This document shows positions 1-14,629 of a DNA stretch of 64,000 nucleotides, piece by piece. Below the pieces are notes generated by a model. The model had not been told where the DNA came from. It worked only from the letters and a program-made list of their open reading frames with translations, and did not search any database. The position numbers were made by a program, and so were the translations under genes. This DNA is from Vombatus ursinus (Eukaryota; Chordata; Mammalia; Diprotodontia; Vombatidae), in the NCBI RefSeq assembly GCF_900497805.2, contig NW_020954719.1:6606268-6670267 (forward strand), given 5' to 3'. Every line of letters starts with the position of its first letter. The first letter of the stretch is position 1.

Positions 1-3350
<3,350 letters not shown>

Positions 3351-3374
3351 CTGCACATGGTCCAATACAGCTCC

Positions 3375-3381
3375 CTATATA
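3375..3381 (-). promoter_or_regulatory. TATA box of the alpha-tubulin promoter
   Basis: The minus strand reads GTATATAGGGAG. TATATAG lies about 125 bases upstream of the ATG and would place transcription start near 3,345-3,350. Confidence 0.7.
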
Positions 3382-3472
3382 CAATTCTGTCACCATGGGG
3401 ATGGGCTAGGGCTTTTTCCAGTTGGTCCAGACCCCTCAATCTGCCCGGAGAAGTCAAGACCAGAGAATTGTG

Positions 3473-3477
3473 ATTGG
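3473..3477 (-). promoter_or_regulatory. CCAAT box
   Basis: ATTGG on the plus strand (CCAAT on the gene strand, in context CACCAATCACAA) lies about 95 bases upstream of the TATA box, a usual NF-Y position. Confidence 0.5.
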
Positions 3478-3499
3478 TGCACACGACATGGGATGAGGT

Positions 3500-6150
3500 A
3501 ATCTCTTACCCACCCCTTTTTCTCCAGCATCCATAGACTGTTTGCATCCTTCAGACAAAGAGACCAAGCAAAGCAGTTAGCCAAGCAAGCATCCATCATA
3601 GGGAGTGGCAGGAGTGGGGCGGTGGGGAGGAAGAAGGGAAAGAAGACTGTGGTTGGATGAGTTTATACTGATTAAACCACAAAACTACAGTTGAAGCCAC
3701 CTTTGTAGGAGGATTAGTTCTTTACTTGAAAAGCAGAATGTTTGTATTGAAGTAAAATAATGAACAAAAAAATGACCTCAGGCCTCTCTCCCTCTTTTAG
3801 GAAGTAAATTGCAGTAGCCATTAGGTGAGGATGACAGTTGAAACCTTTTTGTAAGATTTAAAAAAGAAGTGTGAGGGGAAGTGAAATGATGCTTGGGAGG
3901 ACCTGGGGAAAGAAGATTATTTGTTTTTAAGTTGCAGCTCTAACTTTATTGCAGAATTATTTCCAAACCTTTCAAGGTATTTCTGAGCCTTATTTTATAA
4001 CCAGGTAAAATAATAGACAAGTATAAGTGGGAAAAGAATTTAATCTAAGACTACCAAATAAGAAGCCTCCACAGAAACCTGCACCAAACAAAACAAAACA
4101 CATCCAATAAGAGAATAATCTAGGTTTACTGAACATATTTTGAAATGGGAAGAAAAGGGAGTAGTTTCTACTAAGTAGAAAATGTTCCTTTAATAGCACT
4201 CTGTTTGAATATATTGTATGTTTTATTGTGTCTTAAAAGAAAGCAACCTTTTTCTGGTTCAGTACTGAAGAAAATAAGAAAATGATTGGGTATGACAACT
4301 GTCCTGTGTGGACAGTTAATGTCCATCTTTCTATTTGCTGGGAAAATAATAGGTACTGGAGAACTGAGACCGCCAGATAAGACAAGAGGTGGGATGCAAA
4401 AAGAATACTTTACCAGGCAGGAATGAACAACTTGGCATTTAAGTAATCAGTTTCCTGCATACACTGAAATTTGTAGCTTCCATAAATTTGCTAAATATCA
4501 GGAGTTTTTTTGTGCTGTGGATTTGTGTGTTGGCTATTGGTATTATAGGGACATATTGCTATTGAACAATAGGCTCCGAATTGCTCAAGAGCCCCATAAA
4601 TAACCCAGACAGTCTCTGCTTCTTCTCAGAAATCAGATTGCTGTGGGTTTTTTTTTTTTGCTATGTAAAAAGATGTATTGTCAATATTGATTGTTAATGC
4701 AGAATTAGTGTTGAAACTAGGGTACTACTTTGATAATGCAGATGAAAAATAAAAAAGGAAAGAGGTTAGTTGTTTTATTCACTTCATCTGGCCATGCTTT
4801 CTTCTTGAGTAGATACTTTTTTTCATTCTGTCAGAGACATATTGGATCTCCGGGCATTATTTACAGTGTTCTACAGACCCCATTCATTCCCCTAGGACTA
4901 GCAAGCAGGGTGTGGCAGAGAGGGAAGAAAGAAGGGCCAAAGAGACAGCTGGTGCAGGTTGTATTCTAAGAAAGGCAACGAACTATTTTTCTAGTTTGTA
5001 GTTCACAGATTTTCTTCATCAGGCCAAACTTTCTACATGTAGGAAAACATTACAAGTTTATTTTATCTGTTTCTTTGAGATTCTATAAGCACAGCTCCAG
5101 CATCTCATTTTGGTTTCATTTCTTTGTCTTTAGCAGATTTTAGTAAAAAGGCAAGACCAAGGGAAAGCTATAGAATACCCTAAATACATCCCCCCCATCC
5201 CAGAAATACAAGTGAAAATTAGAATAAAAATTCAAGGACACATATTAGCTGAATTTTTGACCCAGGTGTTTCTTTGAATAATTCTGAGAGTGACATAAAT
5301 TCCAACACTATTGAACTACTGCACTGCGCACAATTCTAGTCCCCTGTCTGGATAAAGGGGCACCGCCCTGAATTGATTTAGTTTTGTGATACAAAAGATT
5401 AATGAAAAATCCACACCATCTCCCCAGTTCTTTGTACAGTTTACAGGGGACTAAATAAGAAGGATGGAGAATTTTTAGAATTTAACTCTTTGTAAATTTA
5501 TCTCAGAACCATTATATGCTTTATGTAGATGAACTTTTTGCTCTGTATTAGTAACAGTAAGATCTAGGTCAAGAAGACTTCATTTGAGGCTTGGTGGCTA
5601 TTAAATATTTAAATGGTGGAGCAGGGAACTATCTAATCTATTCTGTTTGTTCCTCATTATCACACTTATTCAATGTGTAGATTGTGGCAAAATAAAATAA
5701 AATATTTATGCAAAATCACGTAGTTTTTAGTGCCAGTTTCCACCTTGCACTAATAGATTTTTTTTTCCTTTTTTGCTTTGGAAAGGCAGTGTCTACCACC
5801 ACCTGTAAAATCTTGGGCAAGTAATTCAATGTCTTTGTCTGCAAGTTGAACTGCATTGTCTGTAAGGTTCCTTTTGCCTAAATTCTGTGGTTCATGCTTG
5901 TAAGTAGAACATGTGAAGCAAGAGGAAACCGCTCTCTGTGGGTTTTCATTTGATTTTTATAACGTAACATTATTAATGATTGAAATATTTTTACTATTAT
6001 ATTATAGTGAGAGGAGGAGAGTTGATCATGAGACCCCTGACTTCCCCCTAACCCAGCTGATGAAGTTACAGAGTATAATGGACAGGGAGACAATAAGGTA
6101 TTAAGGTCTTAAATGACATTCAAAGAAATATCTTCATTTTGTAACCTGGA
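3500..6150. other. intergenic, no gene or recognised repeat
   Basis: AT-rich sequence upstream of the tubulin promoter. ORFs are short and unlike known proteins, and I recognised no repeat family. Distal promoter elements could be here but none is clear. Confidence 0.5.
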
Positions 6151-6164
6151 TCTGTGATATAGGC

Positions 6165-6295
6165 CTATGATCTGTAGTTTTAGAACTGTGGATGCACAGA
6201 CTACCTTGAAGTTGGGGTAGTCACTCCTCCCCCAACCCAGACAGTGAGTATGAGTTGGAGGGAGTAGCCCAAAAGGATTGTTACATATGACATGT
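6165..6295 (+). repeat. unclassified repeat, copy A
   Basis: This segment, from TAGGCCTATGATCTGTAG to GGATTGTTACATA, recurs in the same orientation at 8,073-8,200 with clear similarity and some substitutions and small gaps. I do not recognise the family. Confidence 0.6.
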
Positions 6296-6439
6296 GGCTA
6301 CCAAGGTCAAAAAGACTCCTTCATCAGTTGGGGCATAGAAAGAAACATGCTCATAACTAATTTCTCCCTTCTAGTATTCACAAGACCTCCAAATCATTTG
6401 GATTATCCTGAGTATCTGAAATTACACTAGTAATTGGTC

Positions 6440-6535
6440 CTCTGGTCCTTCCCTGAGCATAGGTGTCTATAAAACATTAGGCATAGTGCTGGGCATAAGT
6501 AGTGCTCAATAAATACTTGATTCAACCATTTTTTA
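6440..6535 (+). repeat. L2 3'-end fragment
   Basis: Reads ATAGTGCTGGGCATAAGTAG then GTGCTCAATAAATACTTGAT, the L2 3' terminus in sense orientation. A second trace, AGTAGGTGATTAATAAATGC, is at 6,705-6,757. Confidence 0.6.
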
Positions 6536-7224
6536 TTTTTTTTGCATTGCCATATTCTTGAAACATAACTTGGTGGTTCTGGTAGGATACAACTTGAAAA
6601 CTTTCACTCATTACTCTATCCCTCAGCAACCCACATGCAACACACAGTTCACTGCCCTCATTCCTCAGGAAGAAGCCCTCAGCCTTGCTGGGAGTATTCT
6701 ACATGTAGGAGTTTGGCACATAGTAGTAGGTGATTAATAAATGCTTGTTTCTTTCGTTCAAGCTCAATGAAATTAGAGTGGAGCTAGCTTTTGTCTGGCA
6801 GAATGAAAAGCCGTGCTCCTTCCCCATCTTTTAAAAGTCAAGATACACTAAGAAGTGAGTCAAGGTAGGTGTCAAAATCTGATGAGTGTAAGCTCTAGCA
6901 TTTGAGAAAGAAGCAACCATGGAAGAAGGACCCACCCCTTGGTAGGAAGGAGGACATGTCTCTCTCTCCACTCCCATTGACGAAAGTCTCTTGCAGCAGA
7001 GTTATTTGCTTAGTAGGATATACTACACACAGCCAAGTGAAGCAACATGCCCTGCAGAGACACTAGTACCCAGGGTGGAACAATGTAAGGCTACCGTGAG
7101 AAAAGGAATGATATTACTGTCCTGCAGTATTAGAAGTATGAGTTGTGTTGGTCACATGTATTCCCTGTGTGCCTTTCTGTTAAGGAACTCTTTGTGTGTG
7201 CTCACAATATGCCCCTGATTTGGT

Positions 7225-8045
7225 TTTTTTCTCCTTAATGGTACTTTTTTCAATTACATGTACAGATAGTTTTCAACCTTCATTTTTATAAAATTTTGAA
7301 TTCCAAATTTTTCTCCCTCCCTCCCTCCCTTCCCTTCCCCCTCCCCAAGATAGTAAGAATCTGATATATATTATACATGTACAATCACATTAAACATATT
7401 TCCACAGTAGTCATGTTGTGAAGGAAGAATCAGGACAAAAAGAAAAAAAAACCATGAGAAATAAAAAACAACCCTCCCCAAGTGAAGATAGTATGCTTGG
7501 ATTCAGACTCCATAGTTCTTTGTCTGGATGTGTTTAGCATTTTCTATCATGAGTCTTTTGGAATTGTCTTGGATCATTGTATTGCTGAGAAGAACTAAGT
7601 CTATCATAGTTAATCATCGCACAATGTTGCTGTTGCTATGTACAGTGTCTCTCACTTCACTCAGCATCAGTTCATGTAACTCTTTCCAGGTTTTCTGAAA
7701 TCTACCTGCTCATCATTTCCTATAGCACAATAGTATTCCATCACATTCATATACTACAACTTGTTCAGCCATTCCCCTATTGATGGGTATCTCCTCAGTT
7801 TCCAATTCTTTGTCACCACAAAAAGAGCTGCTATAAATATTTTTTGTACATATGGGTCCTTTCCCCTTTTTTATCATCTCTTTGGGATACAGGGCTAGTA
7901 TTGGTATTACTGGGCCAAAGAGTCTGTGCATTTTTACACCCCTTTGGTATGTTCCTGATTTGTGAGGGCAATGTTTCACAGCTACTGTTCTTACAATGCC
8001 ATCTCAGGAAATGGCTTTGTTTTAATCTAATTGAGTCCCCCAGTT
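7225..8045 (-). mobile_element. L1 3' fragment (3' UTR and ORF2 C-terminus)
   Basis: On the minus strand, ORF2 C-terminal sequence (pieces resembling GKGPICTKNIYSSSFCG and the end of an IGEWL-type motif) runs into a 3' UTR with a long purine run (CTCCCTCC on plus). The layout equals other L1 copies here. It is 5' truncated and decayed. Confidence 0.8.
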
Positions 8046-8072
8046 AACTTTTTAAAGGTAAACATAATACCA

Positions 8073-8200
8073 GAGGCCTGTGATCTATAGTTTTAGGATC
8101 TAAATGCACGGAGTACCTTGAACTTGGGGTAGTCACCCTCCCTAACTGAATCAGTGAGTGTGAGTTGGAGGGAATAGCCCAGAAGGAATGTTACATACTT
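8073..8200 (+). repeat. unclassified repeat, copy B
   Basis: Second copy of the 6,165-6,295 segment, same orientation, directly beside the truncated end of the 7.2-8.0 kb L1. Confidence 0.6.
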
Positions 8201-8335
8201 TTAAAGCATTTATTAAGTACCACAAATATCCAGCACCATTCTAGGCACACTGATGAATAAAAAAATAGAAGGCACGGTCCTTGTCCTTGAGAAATTTATA
8301 TAGCAGTTAAAAAAGCAAGACAGAACTATATATGT
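8200..8335 (-). repeat. L2 3' end, antisense
   Basis: Plus strand reads GCATTTATTAAGTACC, then a degraded 'ccaGCACCATTCTAGGCAC' block and 'cttGTCCTTGAGAAATTTA', the complement of the L2 terminus. Confidence 0.5.
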
Positions 8336-8744
8336 AATCATAAAATATTGAGATTGATTTTCTTGTGTAACTTAGGGAATCATACTTACTAGTTTATAGT
8401 CATACTTTGTATTAAAAAAAAACAAAATCCAGTGACATAATAATTCAAGCAATTGAAACAAAAGAGTGTGATATGAAGATTAGAGAGGTCTCCCTGAACC
8501 TCTCCCACCTCAACAATTAGTCTAATTACAAGGTACAAAATCTTCATTGTCCCCAGAGGTACAACATATAGATTTAAATTCAAGGCATAAATTTTTGGTA
8601 TTGGATCCCCTCTAAGAGCAGATTTTTAACTAGAGGTAAGGTAGGCATTGAAAGAGGAGGCTGGGAGGTGCTCCAATTTTGCCTAGGCTTAGCCCTGAAT
8701 GGAATATAGAAATCTTGGGGAAAGGGAGGTATTGAGTATGTTGA

Positions 8745-8815
8745 AACTATAGAACAAAGGGATTAGACTAGATGACCTTTAAGGCCTTCCACCTCTAAAA
8801 TTCTATGGGAATATG
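8745..8815 (+). repeat. CR1/L3-type LINE 3' end
   Basis: Contains ATTAGACTAGATGACCTTTA followed by a 'tTCCACCTCTAAAATTCTATG' type end, the conserved 3' terminus of CR1/L3 elements. Confidence 0.55.
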
Positions 8816-8819
8816 ATCA

Positions 8820-8975
8820 CAATAAGCTAGGGTTTGCCTCAGAAAGAATTTATGGAGGAAATAGGTTTTGAATGTGCCTGTAAAAGAAACGTTGAAGTTA
8901 GAAGAGAGGAAAAGCATGTTTCAAGTAGGGAAAGAAACATGCAAATTCAAAGGCAGACATGAGTCTGGGTGGGGG

Positions 8976-9030
<55 letters not shown>

Positions 9031-9300
9031 ATTATATAGGTAAGTTGGGGTGAGATAATGACAGACTTTGAATCTCAAGTTGAAGAGTTTGGAATTGGTC
9101 CTACAGATTGTGGGGAGCTATGATAGGCTTTTAAATAGTAGTGCGACATGATGTAAACAGTGTTTTAGAAAGATTAATATGGCAGAGAGGTGCAGGCTAA
9201 AAGAATGGAAATAGGGAGACCATTTAGGAAGCTATTGCAATAATCTGGGTGTTAAGGCTAGAGTGGAATTATAGATTGAAATGAAAGATAAAGAATGTAA
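8820..9300 (-). repeat. L2 remnant, antisense, split by a GA microsatellite
   Basis: Phrases such as GGGAGACCATTTAGGAAGCT and TTGCAATAATCTGGGTG match the antisense L2 body seen better preserved at 35 kb. Boundaries are approximate. Confidence 0.5.
8977..9027. repeat. (GA)n microsatellite
   Basis: About 20 near-perfect GA units. Confidence 0.95.
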
Positions 9301-10079
9301 CAAATATTTATTCAATTGACTTGATTGTTAATAGAATTGGGAGGCAAGAGGGGATGGGACTTAAGGACAGCCATAGCAATAAAGAGGGTTTCCTTTTATT
9401 TTTGAACTGGAGAGGAGAACAAAAGATGGATGAAAAGATAAAGCAATTTAGAGCCATGAAGACCTGAATCTTTTCAATAAAGTAAAAGCTGCAGGCTAAA
9501 AATCTGAAGGGAGGGAGTAGAATTGGGGTACTGAGGAGAGAATATATGGGAAAACTATCATGGAGAATGTGTTAGAATTAATAACAGATTAATAAAAGGA
9601 TTGCTTGCAGCAATAAAGATCCATTTACCATTAAGCAAGATAATTTTGTGTAACCATGTAGCTGAATCTAGCTTTGAGTAAGAGTAACCATAGATACTGA
9701 GGCATTTTTCCAGGATTTGATTTGCCATTGAGTTCATGAACTGTATGGAGACTCCTGGGATTGTTAGATAATAATTCTGGGAGAGAGACTGCAGAGAACA
9801 GGAGGAGGAAGCAGGGTTCAAGTGACCAGTGTGCATCCTTCATCTTGAGGCCATATGGGCTTTTTCAGAGTCAAACACAGTGTCTGATTTGTTCTTCTCT
9901 GCTCTCCTCTTCAAAGACATTGAGAGAAGATGCTGTTGCTAGACAGCAATGGTCACCACTTAATAACGCTGCCAGAGTTAGATTAACTAACCCTAACCAC
10001 ATAATGTAGCAAATACTTGATAACCTACCTATCAAGATGCACAGAGGACCTCTATGAGTACAACTGCAGAACATTCTTT

Positions 10080-10665
10080 ATGGAAAGAAAGACAGCTCTA
10101 AATAATTGAAGAAATATAAGTGTTCATGGGCAGACCAAGTCAATATAATAAACATAACAGTACTATTTAAATGGATAGGAAAAATTCATGAGCAAACAAG
10201 GGATAGAGAAGATCACAGAAGATGGACAGCTTTGATTATGTAAAATTAAAAAGTTTTTTTTTAACACAAATACAGCTAAAATTAAATGGAACTATAATTT
10301 GGAAAAAATTTTGTAGCAAGTTTTTCTGATAAAGGAATTTATTCAAATTATAAGAATAAGAGCTATTCTGTAATAGATAAATGATCAAAGGATATGAGTA
10401 ATTAGTTTTCGAAGAAAGAAATCCAAACTATCAATAGTCATTTTTAAAAAAATGCTCCATAAATATTAAGATAAATGTTATTACAGCAATTCTGAGGTTC
10501 CACCCCACACCCATCAAATTGGCAAAATCAACAGAGATGAAAAACAACAAATGTTGTGGACAAGCAGGAACATTAAAGAGCTATTGGTAGTACCATGAAT
10601 TAATCTAGCCATTTTGGAAAGCAATTTGGAACTATGCCCCAAAAGTTACTAGGATTTTATTTTTA
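10080..10665 (+). mobile_element. L1 ORF2 fragment, sense
   Basis: The plus strand matches decayed ORF2 3' sequence: a DSFDYVKLKSFF-like stretch (compare WDLIKLKSF in L1) and, further on, the nucleotide block AGCAATTCTGAGGTTCCACC before CATTTTGGAAAGCAATTTGG. Many stops. Confidence 0.65.
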
Positions 10666-10904
10666 TTTTTCCAATTTAAAAGAGAGAAACTAAATGCTTG
10701 TTAATGGGAAAGAAATTTAATTTTAAAAACAAACAATGAAGCTGAGGTGGGGGTGAGAACAATTGTGATGAGTGAGTACTGAGCCTAGGTTGGATGAGAT
10801 GGCCCCTCCTCCCCTTAAAAACAATTAAGGGCAGGTGCCCTTAATTGCAATATTCCTGTGGGGTTTATGCTTCACTTCTTCTCTGTGAGCAGAAAGAGTT
10901 AATT

Positions 10905-11356
10905 TAAAATTTTTTTTAATTTAAATTTTTTTAGTTTTCAACCTTCAGTTTTATAAGATTTTGAGTTCCAAATTTTTTTCTCCTTCCATCCCTCCCCCTT
11001 TCCCCAAGATGGCATGCAATCTGATAAAGGCTATATGTGTACAATCGTATTAAACATATTTCCACATTAGCCATGTTGCAAAAGAAGAATCAGAACAAAG
11101 GGAGAAACTATGAGAAAGAAAAAAAAAAGAGAAAATGGTGTGCTTTGATCTGCATTCAGACTCCATAATTCTTTCTCTGGATGTGAATAGCATATTCCAT
11201 CTTGAGTCTTTTGGAAGTGTCTCTCAGATCACTGTATTGCTGAGAAGAGCTAAGTCTATCAGAGTCAGTCATTGCATAGTGATGCTGTTACTGTGCACAA
11301 TGTTCTCCTGGTTCTGCTCCCTGAGCATCAGTTCATGTAAGTCTTTCCAAGTTTGA
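10905..11356 (-). mobile_element. L1 3' end, 5'-truncated
   Basis: A 3' UTR block (AGTTTTCAACCTTCAGTTTT, then a C/T-rich run, then ACATATTTCCACATTAGCC on plus) continues to AGTTCATGTAAGTCTTTCCA, the end of ORF2. Same layout as 22.4 and 38.7 kb. Confidence 0.8.
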
Positions 11357-11530
11357 GCAGAAAGAGTTAACAAGGGAAAACACAGATTCCTGTGGCAGAT
11401 AAACACATACCAACAGTAGTTCCTCTTTCCCCTCCTTTGATTTATGTCCACCTTTTTGCCACTGTTTAGTGAGATTATATAATATACACATATATATGCA
11501 TATATAAAGTATACATCCATTTATTTATAC

Positions 11531-11586
11531 CTGTCTATCTACCTATTTATCTATCTATCTGTCTATCTATCTATCTATCTATCTAC
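11531..11586. repeat. (CTAT)n microsatellite
   Basis: Tandem CTAT/CTGT units, about a dozen. Confidence 0.9.
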
Positions 11587-12057
11587 CAGTAGATGCTGTA
11601 GTTATTTGTGTGTTATATAATGGAAATGGGGAGCTAATACACTTTGGAATAATACAGAAGGTTCATCTAGGAGCAGTGAAGTAACCAAACAATGTGCTGT
11701 CCCCAAGAATTCCCAAATCTGGTGGTGCTCTCTGCCACTGCTCCCTTAGCTAGCCTTAGAGGATAAGGAGGAGAAGTGATTAATAACCTGAAATGAATCA
11801 TATTCCCCTAGACCAGAGATATTTTTATTGGTGAGCTAGAAGCCTGGATTTTAAAGAGAAAGGAGTATTCTCTCTGTGTAACTTTAAGGAGGGAACAAAG
11901 GAGGTCTTCTTTACTTTCTCCCATTCAGTCGAGACTATCCTACAATAGTGACCAGAGAGACAGAGAGAGAGAGAGAGAAATTTCAGTATAGGTTTATGGT
12001 TAAGTCTAGGGTTATTGGTCCAGGAATTCCCCTTTGTCCTTACCTATAATGGGGCTT

Positions 12058-12303
12058 GGGGTAGCTAGGTGGCACAGTGGATAGAGTACCAGGCCTGGAG
12101 TCAGGAAGATTCAACTTCTTGAGTTCAAATCTGTCCTCAGATACTTAGTAGCTGTGTGACTTTGGGCAAGTCACTTAACCCTGTTTGCTTCAGCCTCCTC
12201 ATCTTTAAAATGAGCTGGAGAAGGAAATGGCAAACCACTTCACTATTTTTGGCAAGAAAACTCCAAATAGGGTCATACAGAGTTGGACTGAACAGCAACA
12301 TAA
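12058..12303 (+). mobile_element. tRNA-derived SINE, MAR1/WSINE type
   Basis: Starts GGGGTAGCTAGGTGGCACAG, followed by TGGATAGAG. Internal core TGTGTGACTTTGGGCAAGTC, then AGAAGGAAATGGCAAACCAC and an end in AGAGTTGGACTGAACAGCAA. This is the characteristic marsupial SINE body, apparently full length. Confidence 0.85.
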
Positions 12304-12757
12304 TGGGCATCACTCATTTTTAGTGAATATTTGCTCAGAATGCCGTAAAAAAATCAGTGTGTCTTTACCTGAAGACAAAACACATTATAAAAGACAGAAA
12401 ATAAGCAAGAGTTTGAAAATACGTGAGGATAAATAATGCCAGTTCACCAAGCAGCATTGAGGCAGAGGATGGGGAGGATGTAGAGAGAGGATAAATTCAT
12501 CAGGTTCTAGTACAACAGCAAATTCTGTGCAGATAGAGTATTCCTTAAGTGGGTCATTGAGTTAGACCAAGCTCCAGCTGCTTATGATTTGATTCACTTC
12601 TGATCAGCTTGCTGCTCACTGGCATTCTTTGTCCCCAAGACCCAAAAGTTCCCAGGCTTCTTCCATTCCTTGCAACTTCTGCCTCTCGTGAGCCTTTAGT
12701 CCCTCCTTCCAGCTGAGAAAACTATGCTAACTTGGCCTATAAGGAGCCACACACACA

Positions 12758-12945
12758 TCCTTTTATTGTTCAATTGTTCAGCCTTGTCCAACTCTTCATG
12801 ACTCCATGGACCAAAGCATGCCAAAACTGTCCGAGGCGTTTTCTTGTCAAGGGTACTAGAGTGGATTGCCATTTCCTTTTTCAGTAGATTTAGTCAAACA
12901 GAGGTTAAGTGATTTGCCCAGGGTCACACAGTTAGTAACATAGTA
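12758..12945 (-). mobile_element. SINE, MAR1 type, antisense
   Basis: Plus strand starts near TTGTTCAATTGTTCAGCC with TCCAACTCTTCATGACTCC and ends GGTCACACAGTTAGTAA, the complement of the SINE at 12.06 kb. The 5' head is missing. Confidence 0.75.
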
Positions 12946-12989
12946 TAAATATCTATTAACATGAAGGGTGATCTTTTTTATATTTGTAA

Positions 12990-13690
12990 TTGACCCAGTA
13001 AATTTAGTCTCATTACTTCTTGTTGTTCTGGTGGGAGTTACTTACAGTTGGAACGTGATAGGGCAAGAAAGGTAGAAGATCAAGGCATTCCAGAGAGGAG
13101 AATGAATACATCATTGAATTGGCTGATCATAGGTCAAGGCTAAGTAGAGAGGCCAGAACAGGATTGAAGAAGTGGGGTGGGGGATGGGGGAGGGGGCGGG
13201 GAAGAAAAGAAAAGATATTTAAAAGAGGTATTTATTGAAACAAAGAAGACAAAGAAGAGGTTTGAGTAGATTAAAGGAGATAAAAGGACAGGAAACAGTG
13301 GTCAGAGGGAAATTTCAGAGTCAAGATGTTGAAGGTAAAGTAGTTTTAAGTGACTTCTGAGGTCTGAGGTATTACCATCCCAATGGGTGGTTAAAGTAAA
13401 GTTGTGATAGAAAGTACGGAGCAGACTGGACAGAGTGTTTGAAGAATCACCAATATTTGTATGGAAATCTCTGAGAATGATGGCAAGGGAAGGAGGAGAA
13501 ACCGAAGATTGTAAGGCAGGTACTGAAGTGTTGGAGAATGTTCTAAGGGGTGATAGAAGAAAGCAAAAAGGATATGGAGAGGTGGTGAAGTTGGAAGTCC
13601 TGTCTCCTACCTTTGTGCTTCTGCATCAGCAGTGTGTGTGGGGGTGCGGGAGGTTTCCATATCCTCTACTGCTGGTCATTGTTGAGGTTT
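12990..13690. other. purine-rich stretch, possibly old antisense L2
   Basis: A/G-rich sequence with phrases reminiscent of antisense L2. No clean match and no gene. Confidence 0.25.
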
Positions 13691-13694
13691 AGAG

Positions 13695-14292
13695 GTTTAG
13701 GGGTACTGGGACCCCAAAATCATGACACACAGGTCCTGCCTGAATGAATTTGACCCATACCTTCTTTCAGTCAAAGACAAGATTTATTAGAATATCAATT
13801 GGGGATGGGTGAGGTTCAAAGAATCTGCCATTTTGGCCAGACTCTTAATGCAAGCGGGACAGATTTTAAGAATCTGAGCACCTTAAGAGAGACCAGATGG
13901 ACCTTATATACAGAAAGACTGTGAGAGGGATCTAGGAGTGGCTAAGTAGTCTGGGGTGACTGGAGAAGGGGTCTAAGAAGGATCTGGATGGGAGTGGCCA
14001 ATAAGGTGGGGTGACTATGAGGTAACAGAACGCCAGGGATTTGGACCACAAGGCCAAGGGAGAATGGAGCCTAGATAGGATTAAAGGTGGGAAGTGGCCG
14101 GGGGCAGTAGGGAGGTAAGACAATGGAGGGCTAGGCTAGGTTAGGTAACAGGGAATTGGGAGATTGGATTTAGGCAATAATGAAAGACCAGTTGATAGGA
14201 TTATAGTCTCAGGCAAACACCAGAGATTTGGCCATGTGGGAAAGTCCAAGACTTTTCCTTTTAGGGGTTCAGATCCCATCCCTATCAATATT

Positions 14293-14295
<3 letters not shown>
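13695..14295 (-). mobile_element. LTR-like element, antisense
   Basis: On the minus strand it starts TGTAATATTG, has an AATAAA signal (TTTATT at about 13,785) and ends near 13,695. The internal block ACAGAAAGACTGTGAGAGG with TCTAGGAGTGGCTAAGTAG is shared with the LTR-like element at 18.4 kb. A fossil; its retroviral family was not determined. Confidence 0.5.
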
Positions 14296-14297
<2 letters not shown>

Positions 14298-14347
<50 letters not shown>

Positions 14348-14384
14348 TACATATATATGTGTATGTGTGTGTATGTGTATATAA
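14298..14384. repeat. (CA)n/(TATG)n microsatellite
   Basis: About 20 CA units followed by TG-rich and TATG-rich sequence, directly abutting the LTR-like element end. Confidence 0.95.
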
Positions 14385-14488
14385 TACGACCAGCAATAGA
14401 AGATATGGATATATACAGTCTCCAGGTAAAGATATGCTAATTTTTATGGCATTCTGAGCAAGTGCTTACTATAAATGAGTGAGCCCCA

Positions 14489-14571
14489 TTATGTTGTTGT
14501 TTGATCATTTCAATTGTGTCTGACTTTTCGTGACCCCATTTGGGGTTTCCTTGGCAAAAATCCTAGAGTAT

Positions 14572-14572
<1 letters not shown>
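14489..14572 (-). mobile_element. SINE 3' fragment (MAR1 type)
   Basis: TTGTTGTTTGATCATTTC and CGTGACCCCATTTGGGG match the antisense tail of MAR1-type SINEs. It is followed by a (TA)n tract at 14,575-14,625. Confidence 0.65.
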
Positions 14573-14574
<2 letters not shown>

Positions 14575-14612
<38 letters not shown>

Positions 14613-14625
14613 GTATGTATGTGTA
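14575..14625. repeat. (TA)n/(TATG)n microsatellite
   Basis: About 15 TA units then TATG units. Confidence 0.9.
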
Positions 14626-14629
14626 GTAG

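Noticed and set aside
14164-14457. 97-residue ORF with a His/Thr repeat.
   Set aside because: Translation of an LTR-like element and a (CA)n microsatellite.
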